The notes beneath the pieces are model-generated. The model saw nothing but the letters and a program-made list of their open reading frames with translations. It had not been told where the DNA came from and did no database searches. A stretch of 64,000 bases of DNA from Limnohabitans sp. JirII-31. GTDB taxonomy: Bacteria > Pseudomonadota > Gammaproteobacteria > Burkholderiales > Burkholderiaceae_C. The stretch lies in NCBI RefSeq assembly GCF_002778315.1, contig NZ_NESA01000014.1, forward strand, positions 1 through 64,000. Direction: 5' to 3'. The position numbers were made by a program, and so were the translations under genes. This document shows, piece by piece, positions 1 to 8,235 of the stretch; positions within the stretch are counted from its first letter, which is position 1; the number at the start of each line of letters is the position of its first letter.

Positions 1-120
1 AACAGTTCGACTCAGGGAAATAAGGAGGGAAAACAGAGAAAATCAAAACAGGAGCTCTAAAAAGCACAAATCGGGTGGGTCAATATTCGATGCAAATCCC
101 GGGTCAGATTTGGATGCAAT

Positions 121-339
121 TCAACACCATGTGTTTGTTTGGAACTTTTTGCGCGAACCACGCTTTAAATGAGCTTGAAAACCCATAGCGTGTAATGCTT
201 GCAAAATTTCACCCATGCCAAACGCCTTGAACTTGCCCTCTTCGTCATAACTGGCAAATTGATGCTTTAGCTGTTCTATCTCTACATGCTGCTGGTGCAA
301 ATTTGCATACAACTGTAGGAGTTCAAGTTCATGTATCAC
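121..339 (-). CDS. Small hypothetical protein downstream of the ATP-grasp gene
   Basis: Function not recognised. The start is a GTG chosen because AAGGA lies 7 nt upstream; an in-frame TTG five codons earlier (354) has no ribosome site. The product is about 72 residues, with a helical, charged N-terminal half (IHELELLQLYANLHQQHVEI), a middle part with GKFKAFGMGEILQALHAMGF, and a basic tail ending in a lone cysteine (NTWC). No signal peptide or membrane segment is seen. It begins 36 nt after the stop of the ATP-grasp-like gene on the same strand, so the two are probably co-transcribed. It could be a partner or substrate of that enzyme, but only position suggests this. The surrounding DNA is AT-richer than the rest of the window. 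Confidence 0.5.
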   Translation of the reverse strand: MIHELELLQLYANLHQQHVEIEQLKHQFASYDEEGKFKAFGMGEILQALHAMGFQAHLKRGSRKKFQTNTWC

Positions 340-375
340 ACGGCTATCCTTCAATAAGAAAATTAAAAGGTCACT

Positions 376-1317
376 TCATTTGAGAATCAATGAATTCAAC
401 ATGTGTGGATAAACACTGGGATGCACCATGGGGTGGTTGCTGATTTCCAAAAACCAAATGCGTGCTCTGGCATCTAAGACACCATCCAGGGTGTACAAAA
501 CATCTTTTTGATGTACAGATGAAAGCCGATGCATCACTTGCTTAGCTGCTCTTGTGAGCTGAGCGCGCACACTCTCATGCGTCTTACCCAAAACGTTGAC
601 ATCAACAACTTTTGGGGTGTGGAAAGAGCTGCTGTGTGAAAAACTCAAATAAGCTTTTTGCTGATCAGCCAATACAGTGTTCACGCCTAACCCTTGCCAA
701 TTCAAATAGGCTTCGGCTTGTTTGATCGGAAGGGAGACATCTATCGATCCACGGGGTTGAAGAAGTGCTGCCACCGTACGTACGCCATCGCCCAAGAGGT
801 AAGGCTGATCAACAACCTCTAGCGCAACCACCTGGTCAGACCAAAACCAGGCTCTCATAGGTTGTCCCACCACAAACTGCTCATAAAACTCCCCATCGGC
901 CAAGGGGAGGGGTGGAGTGCTTGTCTTGAATGGCCCTTTGATTGAGCCCCCCAAAGAACTCTTTCTGTTTTTAATGACGAAATCTGCGCCTATGTTTGTT
1001 CCCGAACTCCAATCTGATGGCACAAGCAACCCGGCATCGGTTGCAAATTTTTTAAAAATCTTTCTGTCTTGTGCCAAATTGATTTTGGGTGTGTCGGGCA
1101 TGACCCAACCGACGAAGGTGGTATCTTTTTGGCGCAGGTGTGTATAGCTAAGTTTTCCGGCCGTTTGCTGTACGAAACGAGGCACCAATAGCCAATGCTG
1201 ACCTCCTCGTGACAAAGTCAAAGTCAAATTGCCAGAGGCCAGATGCACATGTACGCCTGACGTATGTGCCCAAGCTTGCACGGCCTCCAAATGATGCATA
1301 AAAATAAGTTTGTGCAT
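376..1317 (-). CDS. ATP-grasp-like ligase of unknown substrate
   Basis: A 313-residue protein with the outline of an ATP-grasp enzyme (carboxylate-amine or peptide ligase). It shows DRKIFKKFATDAG near residues 84-96, the nucleotide-binding strand FVIKN at 113-117 followed by the glycine-rich SSLGGSIKGPF, EQFVVG at 146-151 with an arginine at 155, and a C-terminal metal-site segment with D278 and EISNHP (E291, N294), which resembles the ExN motif of the family. It lacks the domain order of D-Ala-D-Ala ligase or glutathione synthetase. The neighbours are an XRE regulator gene upstream on the same strand and a small protein gene downstream. The substrate cannot be read from sequence; a peptide or amino-acid ligase role is inference. 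Confidence 0.6.
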   Translation of the reverse strand: MHKLIFMHHLEAVQAWAHTSGVHVHLASGNLTLTLSRGGQHWLLVPRFVQQTAGKLSYTHLRQKDTTFVGWVMPDTPKINLAQDRKIFKKFATDAGLLVPSDWSSGTNIGADFVIKNRKSSLGGSIKGPFKTSTPPLPLADGEFYEQFVVGQPMRAWFWSDQVVALEVVDQPYLLGDGVRTVAALLQPRGSIDVSLPIKQAEAYLNWQGLGVNTVLADQQKAYLSFSHSSSFHTPKVVDVNVLGKTHESVRAQLTRAAKQVMHRLSSVHQKDVLYTLDGVLDARARIWFLEISNHPMVHPSVYPHMLNSLILK

Positions 1318-1338
1318 GATTTCTGACTTTCAAGCTGG

Positions 1339-1364
1339 CAATGCGTTGAGATGTCCACGCATTG
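1339..1364. promoter_or_regulatory. Inverted repeat upstream of the ATP-grasp gene
   Basis: Perfect 8-bp arms CAATGCGT and ACGCATTG separated by 10 bp, 22 bp upstream of the ATP-grasp start on the minus strand. Position and symmetry fit an operator; the adjacent XRE protein is the obvious candidate binder. This is inference. Confidence 0.35.
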
Positions 1365-1576
1365 AAATTCCAGTTTCGCCATTTCCTTGAAATTCAGATG
1401 GCCTACCGTGTTCTCGGCAACACCTCAAAATCACTCGTTTCAACAATGCTTGACCAGCGCAAGTTATGTTGCATTTCAGGACTAGATAAATTTTCATATC
1501 CATTTTTTTGACTACTTTGTGATTAACCTCACTGAAGTTTGATCAAAAAAATAATGTCTTGCAAGCGCTCTGTTGG

Positions 1577-1618
1577 AAGTATCAAAATACGAACGTAAAC
1601 AGTGTGTTTTTGATACTT
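1577..1618. repeat. 11-bp inverted repeat directly after the XRE gene
   Basis: Perfect arms AAGTATCAAAA (1577-1587) and TTTTGATACTT (1608-1618) with a 20-bp spacer, abutting the XRE stop codon. The stem is AT-rich with a long loop and no good T-tract, so it is a poor intrinsic terminator. A protein-binding site is an alternative. Confidence 0.4.
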
Positions 1619-2386
1619 TTATGTTTTTTCAGCGCTCTCTAGGGTCTTTGCGTCTGCTTCAAGGCGCATCAAATCGCGTAGAAATTCAGGGACCCATGTG
1701 CGTACAGCAATACAAATAGAGAGCGGTGGACGCTCATCCAAAGGCAGGTGTGAGTCAACGACAACTTGGTCGGCATACTCTTGTGCAATACGCTCAAGGC
1801 GCGCCTTCAACGACTCGCGCACAGCAGGCGAGACACGCACGTTGATGATTTTGAGCACCTCGCCCGGTGCTTCAAAACGGTGGTCGAAGAAGTCATTCGA
1901 CACGGTTTTGATCAGCCGCATGATGGGACCGCCCACGATCCATGAAAAATCTTTGGCCACCAACAAACGGTATTGATGCTTGGGTTGCATCTCAATAAAA
2001 CCAATCTCATCGAGGCGGTTCAACAAGCTGGTGCATTCCAATCGCGACAGCGTTAGATGCGACAACATGTCTTTGACCGGCCACAAGCTCATCACACACA
2101 CAGCAACCATCAGCAGCTTTTTGTTGGCTGCCAACTCCTCCTCTTGTCGCTCCGTCAGTTGCTCTATCAGTTGCCGTTTTTTGGGCGTTCGTTTGATCAA
2201 GTCCTTCAACTCGATTTGTAAAAACTCACAAATTTCATCCAACCGCTCGATCGAGCAATCGCTGCTGGCAAAGATGCGCTTGATAGTGGGCTCCGAAATA
2301 CCCAGGCCATCAGCAAGTTGCCGATATGTGAGTCCCCTTGCCTTGAGATGGGCGCGCAAAGAATCAAAAAGGAAAATTCGAGACAT
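1619..2386 (-). CDS. XRE-family helix-turn-helix transcriptional regulator
   Basis: A 255-residue protein with an N-terminal Cro/CI-type helix-turn-helix at about residues 7-60 (LTYRQLADGLGISEPTIKRI is the recognition region). A helical linker rich in E, Q and K follows (about 65-90). The C-terminal part of about 160 residues resembles a second winged-helix segment (SRLECTSLLNRLDEIGFIEM) and a ligand or dimer domain I do not recognise. It is a predicted cytoplasmic DNA-binding protein. It is divergent from the EamA/sox operon and upstream of the ATP-grasp gene, so it could control either. Its two-domain layout is longer than the usual 70-120-residue XRE proteins. Confidence 0.75.
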   Translation of the reverse strand: MSRIFLFDSLRAHLKARGLTYRQLADGLGISEPTIKRIFASSDCSIERLDEICEFLQIELKDLIKRTPKKRQLIEQLTERQEEELAANKKLLMVAVCVMSLWPVKDMLSHLTLSRLECTSLLNRLDEIGFIEMQPKHQYRLLVAKDFSWIVGGPIMRLIKTVSNDFFDHRFEAPGEVLKIINVRVSPAVRESLKARLERIAQEYADQVVVDSHLPLDERPPLSICIAVRTWVPEFLRDLMRLEADAKTLESAEKT

Positions 2387-2561
2387 AGATGGCGTTACTT
2401 AGATAAATGCACGGGTGCGTGTAGGTCGCCAATCAATTTACCCAACAAGTTGAAAACAAAGGTGTGAGTAAATTAATTTTTAAGTAAGAACCTGCTCCCT
2501 TTTATGCAAAACTCAGCGCCAAACTGCACCGCTTAACTCTCAGCCCACACCAAGTCATCAC

Positions 2562-3446
2562 GTGTCCTTATCAGCCTTCTCCACCCTGCTTCTCATCGCC
2601 TTCATGATGGGCTCCAACCACGTCGCCGCACGCTTTGCATTTCAAAACGGTGTCGATGTAGCCACCGCCGTCACCATGCGCAGCGGTGTCACCGCCTTGG
2701 TGTTGGCGCTGCTCATCTGGCAACAAAAAGTGCAGATCTCTCTCACGCGGCAAAACAAGCGCGCCTTGTTAGGCGTAGGGGTGTTGGTGGGTGTACAGAG
2801 CTTGTGCATTTATTCCTCTGTGGCACGCATCCCGGTGGCGCTGGCGTTACTTGCGTTCAACACCTACCCGTTGTGGACCACCTTGTGGGCTTTTTTGATT
2901 TACCGCCATCGTCCTGAAGCGGTCATGCTGCGCGTCATGCCTGTGATGTTGCTTGGCTTGGCCTTGGCATTGGATGTGTTAGGTGCCGCCTCAGGGTTGG
3001 GCGCACAAGCGCAATGGTCATTGATCGGCATTGGCGTGGCGTTTGCCCTGGCCGCTGCGGCCACATTTGGGTTGGCACTGGTGCTCACCCAACACGAAAC
3101 CACTGGTGTGGATGGCCGTGTGCGCACCCTCAGCACCATGAGCTGTGTGTTGGTACTGGGCTTAAGCGCGGTAGGTACGCAAGGTGGTTTTCACATGCCA
3201 ACGGCTGAAGCCGGTTGGTGGGGCTTGGCGGGCTTGACGTTTTTGTATGGCACGGCCTTCACCATCATGTTCACCGTGTTGCCACGTTTGGGCGTGGTGG
3301 GCAATTCGGCCATCATGAACGTGGAGCCCATCTTTGCCTTGGTGTTGGCTTGGGTGCTGCTGGGCCAGGCCATTGCGCCAGTTCAGGTGGTGGGTGGTTT
3401 GGTGGTGGTAGGCACCGTGATCTTTTTGGGGCTGCGCAAGCGATGA
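2562..3446 (+). CDS. EamA/DMT-superfamily inner-membrane exporter
   Basis: A 294-residue protein made almost wholly of hydrophobic helices, with two EamA repeats of about five transmembrane segments each (roughly 1-135 and 145-292). The first repeat starts at MMGSNHVAARFAF and the second ends in the typical EPIFALVLAWVLLGQ stretch. The start is GTG. Members export amino acids or other small metabolites; the substrate here is unknown. The stop overlaps the start of soxX (ATGA), so it appears translationally coupled to the sox genes, which is an unusual partner for them. The promoter probably lies in 2387-2561, shared divergently with the XRE gene. Confidence 0.85.
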   Translation: MSLSAFSTLLLIAFMMGSNHVAARFAFQNGVDVATAVTMRSGVTALVLALLIWQQKVQISLTRQNKRALLGVGVLVGVQSLCIYSSVARIPVALALLAFNTYPLWTTLWAFLIYRHRPEAVMLRVMPVMLLGLALALDVLGAASGLGAQAQWSLIGIGVAFALAAAATFGLALVLTQHETTGVDGRVRTLSTMSCVLVLGLSAVGTQGGFHMPTAEAGWWGLAGLTFLYGTAFTIMFTVLPRLGVVGNSAIMNVEPIFALVLAWVLLGQAIAPVQVVGGLVVVGTVIFLGLRKR

Positions 3447-3847
3447 GTGGCACACACTTGCGCCTAGCCATGCTGCTGTGCCTGTGGACCAGCACAGGTA
3501 CAGCACAAACTTTGAGCGATGCCGAACAAGGTTTGCGCATCATGGCCAACCGCCAGCAAGGCAACTGCGTCACTTGCCACCAAGTGAGCGTGCTGCGCGA
3601 CGCCAAAGGCATTGACGGTGCTGCCGGCAAGCAAGGTGACTTTGGCCCCTCGCTCGATGGTGTGGCCACCCGTTACAACACCACGCAATTGCGCCAATGG
3701 GTGATGGATGCGCGCCTGCTCAAACCCAACTCCCTCATGCCTCCGTTCGGCACCCTAGAAGGCACCACACAAGCCAACCCGGCACGCCCGATGCTCACGC
3801 CAGAAGAGATAGACAAGGTGACAGCAGCCTTGGCCACTTTGCGCTAG
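3443..3847 (+). CDS. soxX: Sulfur-oxidation cytochrome c SoxX
   Basis: A small monohaem periplasmic cytochrome, 134 residues with a signal peptide of about 21 residues ending TGTAQ. The haem site is CVTCH at 42-46, and the distal ligand methionine lies in SLMPPFG (M99). The block GDFGPSLDGVATRYNTTQLR is typical of SoxX. SoxX pairs with SoxA to form SoxAX, which links thiosulfate to the SoxYZ carrier and passes electrons on. The chosen ATG overlaps the EamA stop by 4 nt. It is followed by soxY, soxZ and soxA. Confidence 0.9.
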   Translation: MSGTHLRLAMLLCLWTSTGTAQTLSDAEQGLRIMANRQQGNCVTCHQVSVLRDAKGIDGAAGKQGDFGPSLDGVATRYNTTQLRQWVMDARLLKPNSLMPPFGTLEGTTQANPARPMLTPEEIDKVTAALATLR

Positions 3848-3858
3848 AGTGCGCAACC

Positions 3859-4311
3859 ATGTTGCCCACACACACAACGCTGGCCCGCCGCACTTGCCTG
3901 GCAAGTTTGGGGGCAGTTGCTGCGGGTGTGCTCAGCACACCTTATGCACGAGCAGCCACAGAAACCAATTCACAAGCCGAGTTGCAAGCCCGCGGCTTGT
4001 CAGCCACGGGCATTGAAGTCACCCTGCCGCCGCTGGCCGACAACAGCAACGCCATTCCGTTGCAATTCACGTTGCAGGCCCCGGCAGGCAAACAACTGGT
4101 GGGCTTTGACATCATCGCCCCAGAAAACCCCAACCGCGTCATCTTGCAACTCGCGCTGGGGCAGGGCCAAACACGCTTCAAATTCAACACCCGCATTCGT
4201 CTGGCCATGAGCCAAGAGGTCTGGGTGTTGGCACATCTCAACGATGGCAGCACCTTGGGTCGTGCCACCCACACGGTGGTCACCGCTACGGCATGTTTTG
4301 ACGAGACCTGA
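3859..4311 (+). CDS. soxY: SoxY-like thiosulfate carrier protein with atypical C-terminus
   Basis: A 150-residue protein with a twin-arginine-type leader (ARRTCLAS, hydrophobic run, cleavage near ARAAT). The body matches the SoxY fold: IEVTLPPLADNSNAIPLQF, ENPNR and NTRIRLAMSQEVWVLAHLNDGS. In the Sox pathway SoxY carries sulfur intermediates on a C-terminal cysteine in a GGCGG tail. Here the tail is TVVTATACFDET: one cysteine (C146) is kept near the end, but the flexible glycines are gone and four residues follow it. Either this is a variant carrier or it interacts with different enzymes. It lies between soxX and soxZ, with SoxZ as expected partner. Confidence 0.85.
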   Translation: MLPTHTTLARRTCLASLGAVAAGVLSTPYARAATETNSQAELQARGLSATGIEVTLPPLADNSNAIPLQFTLQAPAGKQLVGFDIIAPENPNRVILQLALGQGQTRFKFNTRIRLAMSQEVWVLAHLNDGSTLGRATHTVVTATACFDET

Positions 4312-4316
4312 ACCCC

Positions 4317-4655
4317 ATGGCGCAAACCCTTGAGCTTCCTGTTCGCTTGTCGCTGGCTGGCCCTGTGCGCCCCAACGCCGAAGTCGAGGTGCGCTTGTTG
4401 CTCGGGCACGTGATGGAAACCGGTTTTCGCCACGACAGCTCAGGACAGCAAGTGGCCAAAGACATTCTGCAATTCGTCAAAGTGCATGTGGGCGATGCGC
4501 TGGTTTTTGAAGCCGAGTTGGGCACCGGCATGGCGGCCAATCCGATGTTTTTCTTTTCATGCACCTTGCCCCCACAAGCGGGCGACATGGTGGTGAGTTG
4601 GAACGACGACAAAGGCCGCACCGGCCAACTGCGTCGCCCCTTGGTCTACCGCTGA
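4317..4655 (+). CDS. soxZ: SoxZ, partner of the SoxYZ sulfur carrier
   Basis: A 112-residue immunoglobulin-like protein without a signal peptide, as usual for SoxZ, which is co-exported with SoxY. Recognisable blocks are PNAEVEVRLLLGHVMETGFR near residues 18-37, ILQFVKVHVGD, NPMFFFSC and a C-terminal GDMVVSWNDDKG. It forms a heterodimer with SoxY in the periplasm. The start lies 5 nt after the soxY stop and the stop 7 nt before soxA, so all are in one operon. Confidence 0.92.
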   Translation: MAQTLELPVRLSLAGPVRPNAEVEVRLLLGHVMETGFRHDSSGQQVAKDILQFVKVHVGDALVFEAELGTGMAANPMFFFSCTLPPQAGDMVVSWNDDKGRTGQLRRPLVYR

Positions 4656-4662
4656 ACACGAT

Positions 4663-5436
4663 ATGCAAGTTCACACCCGCTGGCAACGTGCGCTAGGGCT
4701 GTTGGCAGCTCTGGGGCTGCCTCTGCTGGTGAATGCACAAGCCCTGCTCAGCGGCAACCAGTTTTTAACGCCACAGCTGCAAGCCATGCAGCAAGACGCC
4801 GATGCCAACCCGGTCACGCTGTGGGTTGAAAAAGGCCAAACCTTGTGGCGCAACGGCTGTCAAAGTTGCCACAACAACCCAGACACTTTGCGCACCTCAG
4901 CCGCACAACACCCACGCCTGGTCACACGCAATGGCCAGACACGTCTCGTCAACCTGGAAGACCAAATCAACCTGTGTCGCCAGCGTGCAGGCCAAAGCCC
5001 CAAAGGGGTGGAAGACGACGACACCCTGTCGCTCAGCGCCTTGTTGCACAGCATCGGCAAAGGCCAAGCCATGCACGTACAAGCGCCTGCCGATGCAGCG
5101 GGTCAACAACGCTGGCAAGCCGAACTCGCGCAAGGCGCACAGATTTACGCCACACGCTTGGGGCGGCTCAACCTGGCATGTGTGCATTGTCACGATGGCA
5201 AAGTGGGTGCAGCCTTGCGCGCCGAGGTGGTGAGTCCGGGCCACCCCAGCGGCTTTCCTGTCTACCGTTTGAATTGGCAAAACCTGGGCTCCATCGACCG
5301 CCGCTTGCGTGCGTGTTACTCAGGTGTGCAAGCCACACTGCCCCCATCGGGCAGCCCAGCCTTGCGGCAGTTGGAGCTCTACCTCAAGGTGCGCGCCGAT
5401 GGCATGCCCTTGGATGGTCCGTCGATACGGCGCTGA
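4663..5436 (+). CDS. soxA: Sulfur-oxidation dihaem cytochrome c SoxA
   Basis: A 257-residue periplasmic cytochrome with a signal peptide ending near VNAQA (24-28). It has two haem-binding sites, CQSCH at 66-70 and CVHCH at 173-177, so it is the dihaem form. The cysteine ligand that carries the persulfide modification is C218 in RACYSGVQA. SoxA forms SoxAX with SoxX and conjugates thiosulfate to SoxY. It is the last gene of EamA-soxXYZA. No soxB, soxCD, soxV or soxW is present in the window, so the remaining enzymes must be elsewhere or absent. Confidence 0.92.
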   Translation: MQVHTRWQRALGLLAALGLPLLVNAQALLSGNQFLTPQLQAMQQDADANPVTLWVEKGQTLWRNGCQSCHNNPDTLRTSAAQHPRLVTRNGQTRLVNLEDQINLCRQRAGQSPKGVEDDDTLSLSALLHSIGKGQAMHVQAPADAAGQQRWQAELAQGAQIYATRLGRLNLACVHCHDGKVGAALRAEVVSPGHPSGFPVYRLNWQNLGSIDRRLRACYSGVQATLPPSGSPALRQLELYLKVRADGMPLDGPSIRR

Positions 5437-5458
5437 TCGGCCTAGCCCAAAAGAAAAA

Positions 5459-5480
5459 GCCCAACCGTAAACGGTTGGGC
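5459..5480 (-). terminator. Rho-independent terminator of the oxidoreductase operon
   Basis: A 9-bp stem GCCCAACCG / CGGTTGGGC with a 4-nt loop. Read on the minus strand it is followed by TTTTTCTTTT, so it ends transcription coming from the molybdenum hydroxylase genes. It sits between that operon and convergent soxA, and the stem may also slow plus-strand transcription. Confidence 0.8.
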
Positions 5481-5497
5481 CTTCTGAACCAAAGCGT

Positions 5498-7696
5498 TTA
5501 AACCAAGGTCAACCCGTGCTTGCGCAATGGCAAGTCGCGCTGTGGTTTGCCTGTGGCGGCATAAATCGCGTTGAGCACCGCAGGGCCCACCACGCAGATG
5601 GTGGGCTCACCCACACCACCCCAGAAGTCGCCGGTAGGCACCAACACGGTTTCCACCTTGGGCGTTTCTTTCAGGCGCATCAAGGGGTAAGTGTCAAAGT
5701 TGCGCTCTTTCATGCGTCCTTTCTCCACCGTGTTTTCACCCAAAAACACACCTGACAAGCCCATGACCACCGAGCCCTCAATTTGGGCGCGCACTTGCGC
5801 CGGGTTGACCACATGGCCCGAGTTCAAGGCAAACACCATGCGGTGAATTTTGACCTCGCCCTTGGGTGACACCGACACCTCAGCCGTGGCCGCCGAGTAG
5901 CTGGCGTAACCCATGAATTGCGCAATGCCACGGAACACGCCCGGTGGCAGAGGCTTGCCCCAATCGCCCGCTTCTGCTGCTGCGTTAAGAACGCCCAAAT
6001 GCTTGGGGTGGTTCTTCATCAAAGCACGGCGAAACTCCAGCGAGTCCTTGCCCGCAGCGCGTGCGCACTCTTCAATGAAGCACTCCATGTAAATGCCGTT
6101 TTGGTTGGTGTTCACACCACGCCATGGGCCCACTGGCACATGGGTGTTGCGCATCACGTACTCGGTCAACAAATTGGGGAAGGTGTAGCCCAGCTGGGCA
6201 TCGCCTGGCTCCTCCCAAAACCCCTGCATCTGGCGCGTGTCTTTGTTGTTCTTGATCGACATGGGCGACAACAAGGCGTTGAGCGATTGGCCCGACACGC
6301 GCACATGGAACGCCGTCATATTGCCTTTGTCGTCGATACCTGCCGACATCTTGGCCATCGAGATCGGGCGGTAAAAGTCGTGCGTCATGTCTTCTTCACG
6401 GCTCCACACCAGCTTGATGGGTTTGCCCGGAAACTTCTTCGCCACCTGTGCCGCTTGGTCGACATACTCTTGGTGGCCGCCACGTCGGCCTAGGCCGCCG
6501 CCCAAGTCCATCTTGTACACATCACACTGCGCCAGCGGAAAACCAGTGGCTTCGGCCAACGCGGCCAACGAGCCTTCGGCGCTTTGCGTGGGCACCCAGG
6601 CCTCGGCACGGTTACCGGTGATGCGCACCGTGCAGTTCATCGGCTCCATCGTGGCGTGGGCCAGAAACGGGCTGGTGTATGTGGCTTCCACTTTTTTGGC
6701 GGCTTGCGCAATGGCCGCTGGCGCATCGCCCTCTTTGCGTTGCCAGAAGTCGCCATTGGCCGTCAGGCCTTCACGCAGCATGGCGTCGATGGTGGCGCTT
6801 GACGTGTTGCCGTTCACGCCGTCATCCCACACCACAGGCAATTCAGCCAAGGCTGTCTTGGCACGCCAGAAAGTGTCAGCCACCACAGCCAGGGTGCTGT
6901 CGTTGATCTTGACCACCCCTTTGACGCCACGCATCTTGGCAATCTTGCTGTCGTCGTAGCTCACCAACTTGCCACCAAACACCGGGCTTTGCATCACCGC
7001 CGCGTTGAGCATGCCAGGCAATTGCAAGTCAATGCTAAAAGTCTTGCGCCCATCCACCTTGTCGGCAGTGTCCAGACGACGCATCGACTTGCCCGCAATG
7101 CGCCATTGGCTGGGCTTTTTCAAGACGATGTTTTTGGGGTCGGGTGCGGTCAACTTCGCGGCGTCGTCCGCCACTTTGCCGTAGCTCAGGGTGCGCCCCG
7201 AAATGGCGTGGGTGATCACGCCTTCTTTGGCCATCACTTCGGCCACTGGCACATTCCATCGGTTGGCCGCAGCTTGCATCAGCATCAGGCGTGCCGCAGC
7301 ACCGCCGCGACGCACGTAGTCGTGTGAGGTGCGAATGCCTCGGCTGCCCCCGGTCGACATGTCGCCCCAAGCACGCTTGCGTGCCAGGCTTTGTCCAGGG
7401 GTGGGCATTTCGGTGGTGACTTTGGACCAGTCGCAATCCAGCTCTTCGGCCACCAATTGGGCCAAGCCCGTGCGTGTGCCTTGGCCCATCTCGGAACGGG
7501 CAATGCGAATCACCACCGAGTCATCGGGTTTGACCACCACCCAGATGTTGATCTCATTGGGCGTGAGCGTGGTGTAGGCCGCTTGCGCCATGGCGCTGGG
7601 GGCAAAGCTCAGGCCCAAGGCCAAGCCACTGCCCACGGCGGCAGAGCTGACCAAAAAATGGCGGCGTGAGGTGTTGGGTGTTGAGGTGTGTGTCAT
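5498..7696 (-). CDS. Molybdopterin subunit of a xanthine-dehydrogenase-family hydroxylase (IorB-like)
   Basis: A large subunit of 732 residues of the type found in isoquinoline 1-oxidoreductase and related periplasmic aldehyde/N-heterocycle oxidoreductases. It has a twin-arginine leader (SRRHFLVSSAAVGSG, cleavage near PSAMA). Two molybdopterin-binding domains follow, with SEMGQGTRTGLAQLVAEEL, GLGRRGGHQEYVDQAAQVA, VGPWRGVNTNQNG and, near the C-terminus, GGVGEP with the expected catalytic glutamate (about residue 697). The start is the ATG preceded by GAGGAG. The 2Fe-2S subunit lies 11 nt upstream in the same operon. No cytochrome subunit or cofactor chaperone is adjacent. The substrate is not predictable. 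Confidence 0.88.
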   Translation of the reverse strand: MTHTSTPNTSRRHFLVSSAAVGSGLALGLSFAPSAMAQAAYTTLTPNEINIWVVVKPDDSVVIRIARSEMGQGTRTGLAQLVAEELDCDWSKVTTEMPTPGQSLARKRAWGDMSTGGSRGIRTSHDYVRRGGAAARLMLMQAAANRWNVPVAEVMAKEGVITHAISGRTLSYGKVADDAAKLTAPDPKNIVLKKPSQWRIAGKSMRRLDTADKVDGRKTFSIDLQLPGMLNAAVMQSPVFGGKLVSYDDSKIAKMRGVKGVVKINDSTLAVVADTFWRAKTALAELPVVWDDGVNGNTSSATIDAMLREGLTANGDFWQRKEGDAPAAIAQAAKKVEATYTSPFLAHATMEPMNCTVRITGNRAEAWVPTQSAEGSLAALAEATGFPLAQCDVYKMDLGGGLGRRGGHQEYVDQAAQVAKKFPGKPIKLVWSREEDMTHDFYRPISMAKMSAGIDDKGNMTAFHVRVSGQSLNALLSPMSIKNNKDTRQMQGFWEEPGDAQLGYTFPNLLTEYVMRNTHVPVGPWRGVNTNQNGIYMECFIEECARAAGKDSLEFRRALMKNHPKHLGVLNAAAEAGDWGKPLPPGVFRGIAQFMGYASYSAATAEVSVSPKGEVKIHRMVFALNSGHVVNPAQVRAQIEGSVVMGLSGVFLGENTVEKGRMKERNFDTYPLMRLKETPKVETVLVPTGDFWGGVGEPTICVVGPAVLNAIYAATGKPQRDLPLRKHGLTLV

Positions 7697-7707
7697 GGTG
7701 TGTCTCC

Positions 7708-8208
7708 TCAAGCTTGTGCGTTGATGTCAACCGACTCGTAAGACGCCAACACGTCGCCGAGTTTCATTTGGCCCGCCGCCACATGGATGGCATCACGGAT
7801 GCGCTGGTAAGTGCCGCAGCGGCAAATATTGCTCATGGCTTCGTCAATGTCGGCATCGGTGGGTTTGGGTTTGCGCGCCAGCAAAGCAGCTGCCGCCATC
7901 ACCTGGCCCGACTGGCAATAACCGCACTGCGGCACATCCAACTCGGCCCAGGCTTTCTGCACCGCATGGCTGGCATTTTTTGACAGGCCTTCGATGGTGG
8001 TGACCTTCATGCTGGTCACAGCTGATACGGGTATCGAGCATGAACGTGCCGGTTCGCCATTGAGATGCACGGTGCAGGCCCCGCACTGCGCCACACCACA
8101 GCCATATTTGGTACCGGTCAGTCCCAACACTTCGCGCAGCGCCCATAACAGCGGCATTTGCGGTTCGGCGTCCACCGTGCGGACGGTTCCATTGACATTC
8201 AGTTTCAT
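7708..8208 (-). CDS. 2Fe-2S subunit of the molybdenum hydroxylase (IorA-like)
   Basis: A 166-residue electron-transfer subunit with both expected iron-sulfur sites. The plant-ferredoxin-type cluster uses C37, C42, C45 and C57 ([17 protein letters not shown]). The C-terminal helical cluster uses C95, C98, C129 and C131 (CGYCQSG and CRCGTY). It has no signal peptide and probably rides out with the Tat-exported large subunit. AAGGAG precedes the start. It is the promoter-proximal gene of the two-gene operon. Confidence 0.92.
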   Translation of the reverse strand: MKLNVNGTVRTVDAEPQMPLLWALREVLGLTGTKYGCGVAQCGACTVHLNGEPARSCSIPVSAVTSMKVTTIEGLSKNASHAVQKAWAELDVPQCGYCQSGQVMAAAALLARKPKPTDADIDEAMSNICRCGTYQRIRDAIHVAAGQMKLGDVLASYESVDINAQA

Positions 8209-8235
8209 GCTTTGTCTCCTTGTGATTTGAGTGGT

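Larger units (their letters stand above)
1318..1618. other. AT-rich intergenic region with two inverted repeats
   Basis: A gap of about 300 bases between the XRE gene and the ATP-grasp gene, both on the minus strand. No open frame with coding character is seen. It holds two inverted repeats (listed separately) and a direct repeat TTGAAATTC at 1362-1370 and 1387-1395. It presumably carries the promoter of the ATP-grasp gene. Confidence 0.5.

Noticed and set aside
376..1317. Identification of the ATP-grasp protein as D-Ala-D-Ala ligase or glutathione synthetase
   Set aside because: The metal-site and glycine-rich segments fit the superfamily, but the N-terminal domain and motif spacing do not match either enzyme.
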